A stretch of 64,000 nucleotides of DNA, taken from NCBI GenBank assembly GCA_945874765.1, contig CAMCHQ010000005.1, positions 62,001-126,000 of the forward strand, given 5' to 3'. Under the pieces are notes generated by a model, which saw only the letters and a list, made by a program, of their open reading frames with translations, was not told where the DNA came from and searched no databases. The position numbers and the translations under genes are program-made. Shown here piece after piece: positions 34,513-42,582 of this stretch (position 1 is its first letter; each line of letters starts with the position of its first letter). This DNA is from an uncultured Clostridia bacterium. Its GTDB lineage: Bacteria; Bacillota; Clostridia; Oscillospirales; Acutalibacteraceae.

Positions 34513-37500
34513 TGGCAGACGATAATTTTGACGAATTTGATTTTGACGATTTAGACGGCGTTGATAATCTTGATGATGTTTCATTAGACGATACCTTTGA
34601 TAATACCGATTTGGGCAATAATGCCGATGCTCAAAGCGAGCAGGAGAGCGCCGACAGTTCTTCAAAAACTTCAGATGAAAACAGCGACGGCAACTCCACA
34701 GCCTTTGACGATTTAAAAAACGATAATACATATGTTGCCCCGAAAGATGAGAACACTTTTGACGCAGATACTCTTGACGAGGTAACCGATGAAAAACTCA
34801 AGAAGCAAAAAAAGCATAAAAAGGCAAAATGGTGGTGGATTATTCCGCTTGTCCTTTTGGTAATTGTTGCCGTTGCTTTTGTCGGCTGGCAGATTAAACC
34901 AAAGACTAAGCTTAACGTTTGTGTTCTTGATAAAACCGTTCTTGTCGCAAGCGATGATAATGATGTTGATAAAAATTTGGCATACAGAAAGCACCAAGGT
35001 CTTTTTTGGCTTTTGGAGCAAAAGAAAATCGTTTTCCAAAACGGCAAGTATTACGATTATAAAAAAGATTATTTCGGTCAGCAGCTTAAAGATGACGGTA
35101 CCGTTGATAAGGAAAAATCGCTTACTACTCTTGATTACGTACCCGATTTAATGTATATTTCCGACGTCTACGGCGCAACTAACGATACTTACGGCTATTT
35201 TAATAAAAACGAGGCTTCGGGTAACGGCTTTAACAGTGACGATATGTCCGTTGTGTCCTATGCTTATGAAAACAACGCTACGGTTGTCGGCGAAATGGAA
35301 CTTTTTAATTCTAATATGAGCGCCTCCGTTAAATCTCAGCTTGAATCTCTTTTCGGTATGAGTGAAAGCGGCTGGGTAGGCAGATATATTTATGAGCTTC
35401 AGGATTTTACCGACGTTCCCGATTGGGCGCCTCCTCTTTATGAACAGCAAGAGGGTGTTGAGTGGCAGTTCTCGGGTCCCGGCATACTCCTTGTTTCTAA
35501 CGAGGGCAAAATAATCGTTTTGGAGCAAAAGACGGATTTCAATTCAAAAAATCTTCTTCAAATTTCAATTAACGATAAATATAAAAAAGAATTTAAGGGC
35601 GCTAAAAAGTGCAATTTCTATAATTGGTTCGAACTTATCGACGCCAACAGCTCAACCGAGGCGATTGCCACCTTTGAATTTGACGTAAATGCAACGGGTA
35701 TGGAAAAAATCAAGGATATTTCAAGTCAGCCACGCTTTGTTGCGATTACACGTAAAAAGCAGGAAAATAAACCGTACGCTTACTATTTTGCAGGCGATTT
35801 TAACGATTATGTCAGCAAGAGGAATTTTAACAGATTTCTCGGTGCGGATAAGGTTTATAAAATGCTTTCATACGATAATCAGGGTGATATAAGCTATTTT
35901 TATTGGAATTTCTATAATCCTTTTATGTCTAAGATTTTAAAGGACGTTGAAAAGGAAAACGGCGCACGTCATAAGGGTAAAAATGAGGACAGCAAAAGCA
36001 CAACCGCCTCATCCCGTATCAATAATGACAAAATAGAAGTTCAAATTGACGGCAAATGGCAGGAAATTTATCTTAAAGCGCTTAGCCTTAATGCGTATAA
36101 ACCGGGTGAGAAAAAATATACGAGAGATTATACCTATTATGAATCGCTTGTAAGTGAACTTGTTTCTCTCGGCGCTAACTGCATAAGGGCAAAGGACGTT
36201 ATGCCGGCAGAATTTTACCGTGCAATTTATCAAAATAATAAAAATAAGGACAGTTCGACTGTTTATCTTATCCAAAGCATTACCGCACCCGATGATTTGT
36301 CGGCAAGCGATTATTTGAGCAATGACGGTCTTGTAAAATGGAAAGAAAAACTTGAGGCTGCCGTTTGTGCCGTTCACGGTGACGGAAGCTTAAAATCAAG
36401 CAATAATCTTGACGCAACGTCATATTTCAACGATGTATCGCCTTATCTTATTGCTTATGTTATTGAGCCGGATATCAATGAAAAAAATGCCGAGCTTATT
36501 TTAAATTCCAACCCGACATTTACCTACAGCGGCAAATACTTTGCATCAAGTGATACCGTTTCGTCGCTTTGTGCCGAGCTTGCGGATATCGTTCAAACTA
36601 AAAACAACGATACATACGGCTATAAAGTGCCGGTGGGTATTAACGTTGACGCAAATACTCTTTCTTCTTTCAAATATTCAAAAGGCAAGGTTAAATATGA
36701 TTTGTCAAATATCGTTTTAAACGGTGATGATAAGCAGTATTTCTTTGTAAGCGTTGACGGTGCTCTTTCAAGTTCTGCATTCAAGTCAAACAGTAAGCAT
36801 TACGGCGGTAACGATTACGGCACTTCTTTTGAAAAGTATTTAAAGGATGTTAAAGCGTCTGTTAATTTACCGCTTCTTGTAAACGGAATCTGCGTGCCAA
36901 CCAATACCGGCTCTTCAACTAAAGAGGCGCAGCAGGCTGAAAAACTTATTTCGGCTCTTAATTCAATTGATGCGTCGGGTGCAATGGGCGGTGTAATCAA
37001 TGACCTTAACGATAACTGGTCGGCGGTTTCAAGCAAGATGTATCCGTTTACCGTTCCTCTTTCAAATAACTATTTGTGGCACGATGTAGCCGATTCTGCG
37101 CAAACGACGGGTGTTGTGGCTGTTGAATCTCCTACTCCTACAGTGTCAAATATGGAATATTTTGATGATGACAGAATGCAGGGTATGTCCGTATCCGCTA
37201 ACGAAAGCTACCTTTATATCAATCTTCGTCTTTTAGAGGATATTGATTATTCCAAGGAAGAATTTTTCGTCGGAATTGATACATATCAGCGAAACGACGG
37301 CGATTACTATTATTCAAAAGATTATACTCCTACTTCTCTTTCGGGTATGGAATTTGTAATCAGGTTTAAGGGTAAGCAAAACGCAGGTCTTTATGTAATC
37401 AATTCATATGATAAAAACAAGGGACACTACGCTTCAAAGGAAAGCTATTCGGGTAAATATAATCTTGTGTCAAAGCTTAATTACGGCGGTTTCAGAAGCG

Positions 37501-37826
37501 GTGACAATCAGTTCTACACCACGGGTACAACTACTTATATTCGTATTCCTTGGGCTATGCTCAACATTACCGACCCGTCGCAAAAGGTTGTTATCAATAA
37601 CGACGGTAAGCTTAAAAATCAGGTTAAAACCACTCAAACAAACGGCTTCTTAATTTCACTTATCATTGCCGATAAATCAACTAAGGACCTTCTTTATATG
37701 TTCCCTGAATCGAAGAAGGACCCGGGATACAAAACGTTCAAATGGTCAACTTGGGAAGAAGTTACGTTTGAATACAGAGAGAAGGACGGCTTCTCAACAC
37801 TTAAAAAATATTATTCTACTAAATGA
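34512..37826 (+). CDS. Large membrane-anchored protein with a degenerate glycoside-hydrolase-like and a CBM9-like domain
   Basis: A 1,104-residue protein. An Asp/Glu-rich cytoplasmic tail (1-95) and a basic patch precede one membrane helix (about 106-127). An unrecognised extracellular domain (about 130-480) follows. Residues about 500-800 align with the two later GH-like proteins of the operon (IDGKWQEIYLKALSLNAYKP; AEFYRAIYQ; YVIEPD; LLVNGICVPTNTG). A C-terminal CBM9-like beta-sandwich (about 880-1,100) carries SYLYINLRLL and TYIRIPWAMLNITDP. Where the relatives have LVAEFG or LIAEYG with the presumed nucleophile Glu, this protein has LVNGIC, so it is probably a non-catalytic binding or scaffold version. 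It overlaps the next gene by four bases. Confidence 0.72.
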   Translation: MADDNFDEFDFDDLDGVDNLDDVSLDDTFDNTDLGNNADAQSEQESADSSSKTSDENSDGNSTAFDDLKNDNTYVAPKDENTFDADTLDEVTDEKLKKQKKHKKAKWWWIIPLVLLVIVAVAFVGWQIKPKTKLNVCVLDKTVLVASDDNDVDKNLAYRKHQGLFWLLEQKKIVFQNGKYYDYKKDYFGQQLKDDGTVDKEKSLTTLDYVPDLMYISDVYGATNDTYGYFNKNEASGNGFNSDDMSVVSYAYENNATVVGEMELFNSNMSASVKSQLESLFGMSESGWVGRYIYELQDFTDVPDWAPPLYEQQEGVEWQFSGPGILLVSNEGKIIVLEQKTDFNSKNLLQISINDKYKKEFKGAKKCNFYNWFELIDANSSTEAIATFEFDVNATGMEKIKDISSQPRFVAITRKKQENKPYAYYFAGDFNDYVSKRNFNRFLGADKVYKMLSYDNQGDISYFYWNFYNPFMSKILKDVEKENGARHKGKNEDSKSTTASSRINNDKIEVQIDGKWQEIYLKALSLNAYKPGEKKYTRDYTYYESLVSELVSLGANCIRAKDVMPAEFYRAIYQNNKNKDSSTVYLIQSITAPDDLSASDYLSNDGLVKWKEKLEAAVCAVHGDGSLKSSNNLDATSYFNDVSPYLIAYVIEPDINEKNAELILNSNPTFTYSGKYFASSDTVSSLCAELADIVQTKNNDTYGYKVPVGINVDANTLSSFKYSKGKVKYDLSNIVLNGDDKQYFFVSVDGALSSSAFKSNSKHYGGNDYGTSFEKYLKDVKASVNLPLLVNGICVPTNTGSSTKEAQQAEKLISALNSIDASGAMGGVINDLNDNWSAVSSKMYPFTVPLSNNYLWHDVADSAQTTGVVAVESPTPTVSNMEYFDDDRMQGMSVSANESYLYINLRLLEDIDYSKEEFFVGIDTYQRNDGDYYYSKDYTPTSLSGMEFVIRFKGKQNAGLYVINSYDKNKGHYASKESYSGKYNLVSKLNYGGFRSGDNQFYTTGTTTYIRIPWAMLNITDPSQKVVINNDGKLKNQVKTTQTNGFLISLIIADKSTKDLLYMFPESKKDPGYKTFKWSTWEEVTFEYREKDGFSTLKKYYSTK

Positions 37827-38923
37827 CAGGCGGTGAGGTTTTGACATATGAACTTTTTGCCATAATAGGCATAATAGTTTGCGTATTTATACTCGCACTT
37901 GAATATCTTTGGCTTTATGTTCTTGCGGTTAGGCAGGAAAACAGTACAAAAAAATATACTTCAGCCGAGAAAAAGAGCAAGCAAATAGTTGACGCTATTA
38001 TGTATAGCCCCACCACTCGTGCAAGAAAAAACGAAATCGACTCTCTGCAAAAGCTTGCAAAAGACGATTGCAAAATTCTTGATATGATTTATGACTTTGT
38101 AAATGAGTGGAAGTCTAAAAACGACGGCGAATTTTACAAAGAGCACAGCGATGTATTTCAGGAAATCGACGAAGCGCTGAAGCCGATACAGGTTTATGCC
38201 GAAATTCTTAAATCGGGCAAAATTCACGATAAGTGCTACGCTTGCAGACGTCTTGCCGATTTTAACGCAGTTGATTATATCAACGATATAGGCAAACTTT
38301 GTGAGGATAAAAACCGTGCGCTTGCATATAATGCGGCAATGGCTCTCTCCGCTTTCGGCGATACTCAAAGGCTTGCAAAATATATTGTCAGCATTGAAAA
38401 CGATAAAAAGTATTCGACGAGAGTTGTGTTTGAGCTTGTATCTTCTTTTACCGGGGATTTGACAGACCTTGTTTTGTTGATACTTAAAAATTGCAACGAG
38501 GAAATGAAAGCTACTATCATTACCGCCGTTACACCTTACGGTTTGAGCGATTTTGCAGATATTTATATTGCAGGCACTAAGAGTACAAACGATAATATGA
38601 AAATTGCCTGCGTCAAAGCGCTCGGCGGTCTTAAAAATCTTGAATATGAGCACGATTTGATTGTCGCTTCTAAGGATAAAAACTGGGTTGTTCGTATTTC
38701 CGCAATCAAAGGTCTTTCGTATTTTCAAACCAATGAGGCTATTGAGGTTGTTAAGACTGCTACAAAAGATAAAGAATGGTGGGTCAGACAGGTTGCCGCC
38801 TCCGCACTTATCAATATGTCGGTTAAGATTAAAGATATTGATGAGATTATGAAAGGCTATGACAGGTACGCAGCCGACGCCGTTAAAAATTCACTTTACA
38901 GAGAAATTGATATAAGGGAGTAA
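37823..38923 (+). CDS. Membrane-anchored HEAT-repeat protein
   Basis: A 366-residue protein with one N-terminal membrane helix (about 11-35) and a long alpha-helical cytoplasmic part. Its second half contains HEAT/PBS-lyase-like repeats, such as CKILDMIYDFVNEWKS, VRISAIKGLSYFQTNEAIEV and VRQVAASALINMS. Such repeats bind proteins; the likely partner is the glycosyltransferase encoded seven bases downstream. The ATG at 37823 overlaps the previous stop (ATGA). A TTG at 37841, behind AGGCGGTGAGG, is a possible alternative start. Confidence 0.75.
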   Translation: MTGGEVLTYELFAIIGIIVCVFILALEYLWLYVLAVRQENSTKKYTSAEKKSKQIVDAIMYSPTTRARKNEIDSLQKLAKDDCKILDMIYDFVNEWKSKNDGEFYKEHSDVFQEIDEALKPIQVYAEILKSGKIHDKCYACRRLADFNAVDYINDIGKLCEDKNRALAYNAAMALSAFGDTQRLAKYIVSIENDKKYSTRVVFELVSSFTGDLTDLVLLILKNCNEEMKATIITAVTPYGLSDFADIYIAGTKSTNDNMKIACVKALGGLKNLEYEHDLIVASKDKNWVVRISAIKGLSYFQTNEAIEVVKTATKDKEWWVRQVAASALINMSVKIKDIDEIMKGYDRYAADAVKNSLYREIDIRE

Positions 38924-38929
38924 ACGTCA

Positions 38930-40342
38930 ATGGATATAATGGGTTATATAAGAACATTCATATCGTTTTTTAACTATTTCTGTATGGCTTTTACTGTTCT
39001 TTTGAGTGTTATTTACATAGTTCAAATGATTATGTCCTTTGTCAAGGTTCGTAAGGACTCCAAAGCACTTATGTCAAATGACTATGAAAGATATATGTAT
39101 AGTGACAATCTCCTGCCGATTTCTCTTCTCATTCCTGCCTATAATGAGGAGGAAAACGTAGTTCAAAACATTAAATCTCTTATGAAAATGGATTATCCCA
39201 ATTTTGAGATTATTGTTGTAAACGACGGCTCAACGGATAAAACTCACGAAAAAATTGTTGAGGCTTTCGGCCTTTATCAAATCGAAAGTTCTCAAAAGGT
39301 TTCTATCCCGACAAAAGAGGTTAGGGGAGTTTACTATAACGTTGATTATCCCAATTTGCTTTATATCGATAAGGAAAACGGCGGTAAATCCGACGCTTTA
39401 AATGCAGGTATCAACGCTTCCTCTTATCCGCTTTTTGCCTGCCTTGACGCCGATTCACGTCTTGAAAAAGACGCTTTATTGAAACTTTCAATCGAATTTA
39501 ATAAAGATAAAAATACTATCGTTGCCGGCGGTATCGTTCGTATTGCCAACGGCTCCGTTATTCGTGACGGCGAATTTAAGGGCTTTTCAATGCCTAAAAA
39601 AATTATTGAGCGTTTCCAAATAGTTGAATATTACCGTTCTTTCCTCTCGGGAAGAGTAAGCTGGGGTCTTTCTAACTCAATGCTTATCGTGTCCGGTGCG
39701 TTCGGCGTCTTTCAAAAGCAGGCTGTTATCGAGGTCGGCGGATATAAGACAAACACTATCGGTGAAGATATGGAAATTGTTGTAAGGCTTCACAGTTATA
39801 TGAGGAAAAACAAACGTAAATATAAGATTATTTTTTGCGAGGACGCTGTTTGCTGGACGCAGGGACCTATGTCGCTTAAAGATATAAGAGGTCAGCGCAG
39901 AAGATGGCAAATCGGTCTTTTGGATACGCTTATTTCTCATAAAAATTTGCTTTTTAATCCTCGTTACGGTATGGTCGGTATGGTCGCCGTTCCGTATAAC
40001 TGGATGTTTGAACTTTTGGGCGCTGTAATTGAGGTGCTTGGATATTTCATCATTCCGTTTTCTCTTATAATGGGGGAACTGAATGTGTTCTTCTTTGTAA
40101 TATATTTCCTGCTCGCCACACTTTTGGGTATTATGCTTTCAATCGGCAGCCTTATTCTTGAACAATATACTAAAAAGTCGGCTATGACCGCAAAGCAGTA
40201 TATCCTTATTTCTGTTTATGCCATTCTTGAAAACTTTGGCTATAGGCAGCTCATAACCCTGTTTCGTGTCGAGGGTATTTTTAAATACAGAAAACTTCGT
40301 CAAACTTGGGGTAAGATTGAGAGAAAGGAGTTTGATCAGTAA
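38930..40342 (+). CDS. Processive family 2 glycosyltransferase (polysaccharide synthase)
   Basis: A 470-residue membrane GT2 enzyme. An N-terminal helix (about 14-36) leads to the catalytic domain with SLLIPAYNEEENV, VVNDGSTDKT (Asp99), CLDADSR (Asp173 and Asp175), IGEDME (Glu279-Asp280, the base) and GQRRRWQIG (Gln322-Trp326). C-terminal membrane helices (about 355-440) follow. D, DxD, ED and QxxRW together mark processive beta-glycan synthases such as cellulose, hyaluronan or poly-GlcNAc synthases. No PilZ domain is present, unlike BcsA. The polymer made is unknown. AGGGAG precedes the ATG; its stop overlaps the next ATG by one base. Confidence 0.9.
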   Translation: MDIMGYIRTFISFFNYFCMAFTVLLSVIYIVQMIMSFVKVRKDSKALMSNDYERYMYSDNLLPISLLIPAYNEEENVVQNIKSLMKMDYPNFEIIVVNDGSTDKTHEKIVEAFGLYQIESSQKVSIPTKEVRGVYYNVDYPNLLYIDKENGGKSDALNAGINASSYPLFACLDADSRLEKDALLKLSIEFNKDKNTIVAGGIVRIANGSVIRDGEFKGFSMPKKIIERFQIVEYYRSFLSGRVSWGLSNSMLIVSGAFGVFQKQAVIEVGGYKTNTIGEDMEIVVRLHSYMRKNKRKYKIIFCEDAVCWTQGPMSLKDIRGQRRRWQIGLLDTLISHKNLLFNPRYGMVGMVAVPYNWMFELLGAVIEVLGYFIIPFSLIMGELNVFFFVIYFLLATLLGIMLSIGSLILEQYTKKSAMTAKQYILISVYAILENFGYRQLITLFRVEGIFKYRKLRQTWGKIERKEFDQ

Positions 40343-42573
40343 TGAAAAAATACGTAATTCCTGTTATCGCAACTTTTTTGGTTTTCGTTATTCTTGCACA
40401 AACGGGGCTTCTTCAGCCTTTCGGTATTCACGGAATAACAAATCTTTTTAATAAAGATTCAAAGCAAAGCGAAAGCTCAAATTCACAGGAAGTATCTACT
40501 GACGACGCCGGTATTTCCTCTCGTTTTAAAACCTCGGGTGATTATTTTGAAGTGTATAAAAACGGCGATTGGCATAAAGTTTTTTGGACAGGCGTTAATA
40601 TTGGCGCAGGTGAGCCGGGCATTTTCCCGGGTGAACTTACAATCAGCTATGATACCTATTACCGTTGGTTTAAATATATAAGCGAGATGAATTGTAATTC
40701 AATTCGTGTCTATACAACAATGCGCCCGCAGTTTTATAATGCTTTGGCAGATTTTAATAAGCAGGCTGATAATCCTCTTTATCTTTTCCAAGGCGTTTGG
40801 GTTAATGAGGAAGATATTGAACGTCTTTCCGACGTTTATGCCGAAAACGGTAAAATCTTAGAAGGCTTTATTGATGACGCAACCACACTTGTTGATGTTA
40901 TTCACGGCAATGCCACAATTGAGGAAAAAGCAGGTAAAGCGTCGGGTACATATACAGCCGATGTTTCGCATTGGTTTGCAGGTTGGATTTTGGGTATTGA
41001 GTGGGACCCGAACCTTGTTGTAAACACCAATACCCAGCACCCCGATAAAGCATCTTATGACGGAACTTATCTTTACACTCAGGCGGCAACTCCGTTTGAA
41101 GCGTTTTTGTGTCAGGTCGGCGACGAGGTTATTAAGCACGAAACAGAGAAATATAAATTCCAAACTACCGTTGCTTTTTCAAACTGGATAACTACCGACC
41201 CGCTTACTCACCCTAACGAACCGCACGAGGATGAGGATAAAACAAGCGTTAATGTTGAAAATATAAAATCACGTGACACATATAAACCGGGTATGTTTGC
41301 TTCTTACCATATTTATCCTTATTATCCCGACAGTCTTAATTATCAGGAAGATTATCTTAAAAATTATGACGAAAACGGTAATGTCGATACATATGACGCT
41401 TATCTTAAAGATTTAAAACTTGCACATACTATGCCTATTTTGGTTGCCGAATTCGGTGTGCCTACTTCCCGTGGATTGGGGCATAAAAGCGTAATGAATT
41501 ACGACCAGGGCAGAATAGACGAAACAAAGCAGGGCGAAATACTGTCAAAACTGTTTGACGATATTTATAAAGAAAAATATGCAGGCGGTATCGTCTTTAC
41601 CTGGCAGGACGAATGGTTTAAGCGAACGTGGAATAATGTTATGTTTGATATTGCCGACAGACGTCCGTTTTGGTCGAATATTCAAACTACTGAGCAGTGT
41701 TTCGGTCTTTTGGCGTTTGACCCGGGTGAAAGTGAAAGCGTTTGCTATGTTGACGGCGATGTGTCGGAATGGGCAGGGGAAAAACCTGTCGTGACAAATG
41801 ATTACGGTAAAGTTTACGTTAAAAGTGATGAGCGATACCTTTATTTAATGATTGACACGGATACGAAAAAGTACGATTTTAATACAGATACCATTTATAT
41901 CCCTATCGACACAATTGCAAAGCAGGGCAACACCTCGGCGTCAGCGTATAATTTGACGTTTAATAAGGGTGCGGATTTTCTTATTATGATTAACGGCGCT
42001 AAAAATTCGCATATTTATGTTGACAGATATTATGACGCTTTCTATTATTACTTCATTAAATCACGTATGCTTTCCGATATCCCTGTTGATAAGGATTCGG
42101 ATAAGAAAAACAGCGGTGTGTTTAATCAAATGAGAATGTGCTACGGTTATCATCTTACCGTTCCGGGCACTAATGAAGAGGTAAGCGATAAAGTTTATGA
42201 AACAGGCAAGCTTCAATACGGCAACGGCAATCCCGATTCCAAGGATTATACTTCGCTTACTGACTTTAGCTATAAAAACGGCAAGGTTGAGATTAGAATT
42301 CCTTGGCAGCTTTTGAACGTTATGGACCCGTCATCTAAAAAACAAATGGATAACTTCTATGAAACCCAGACAATCACACCTAAGGATTTCGAAAGTTTCT
42401 CGTTTGGTATGGGTATTCAAAAAAGTGACGATACTTCTAAAATGAATATCGATATTGACGGCGAATACGATTATGACGGCTGGAACACTCCTACCTATCA
42501 CGAAAGATTAAAACCGGGATATTACACTCTTCAAAAGTATCTTAAAAAATATAAGAAAATCAATAATAAATAA
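40342..42573 (+). CDS. Extracellular glycoside-hydrolase-like protein with a CBM9-like domain
   Basis: A 743-residue protein with an N-terminal membrane helix or signal (about 4-22), a Ser-rich linker, and a TIM-barrel-like domain (about 55-440). Motifs: VFWTGVNIGAGEPG, NSIRVYTTMRPQFYNAL, WILGIEWDPN (Glu220, candidate acid/base), YHIYPYYPD, and ILVAEFGVPTSRG (Glu370, candidate nucleophile), GIVFTWQDEWFKRTWN. These resemble clan A hydrolases (GH5/GH2-like). A C-terminal CBM9-like domain (about 475-735) begins YVDGDVSEW. It probably trims, releases or binds the polymer made by the adjacent synthase. The exact GH family is not assigned. Confidence 0.8.
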   Translation: MKKYVIPVIATFLVFVILAQTGLLQPFGIHGITNLFNKDSKQSESSNSQEVSTDDAGISSRFKTSGDYFEVYKNGDWHKVFWTGVNIGAGEPGIFPGELTISYDTYYRWFKYISEMNCNSIRVYTTMRPQFYNALADFNKQADNPLYLFQGVWVNEEDIERLSDVYAENGKILEGFIDDATTLVDVIHGNATIEEKAGKASGTYTADVSHWFAGWILGIEWDPNLVVNTNTQHPDKASYDGTYLYTQAATPFEAFLCQVGDEVIKHETEKYKFQTTVAFSNWITTDPLTHPNEPHEDEDKTSVNVENIKSRDTYKPGMFASYHIYPYYPDSLNYQEDYLKNYDENGNVDTYDAYLKDLKLAHTMPILVAEFGVPTSRGLGHKSVMNYDQGRIDETKQGEILSKLFDDIYKEKYAGGIVFTWQDEWFKRTWNNVMFDIADRRPFWSNIQTTEQCFGLLAFDPGESESVCYVDGDVSEWAGEKPVVTNDYGKVYVKSDERYLYLMIDTDTKKYDFNTDTIYIPIDTIAKQGNTSASAYNLTFNKGADFLIMINGAKNSHIYVDRYYDAFYYYFIKSRMLSDIPVDKDSDKKNSGVFNQMRMCYGYHLTVPGTNEEVSDKVYETGKLQYGNGNPDSKDYTSLTDFSYKNGKVEIRIPWQLLNVMDPSSKKQMDNFYETQTITPKDFESFSFGMGIQKSDDTSKMNIDIDGEYDYDGWNTPTYHERLKPGYYTLQKYLKKYKKINNK

Positions 42574-42582
42574 GGAAAATTT

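Noticed and set aside
38930-40342. Bacterial cellulose synthase BcsA
   Set aside because: Catalytic motifs fit a processive GT2, but there is no PilZ domain and no BcsB, BcsC or BcsZ-like neighbour, so naming cellulose is not justified.
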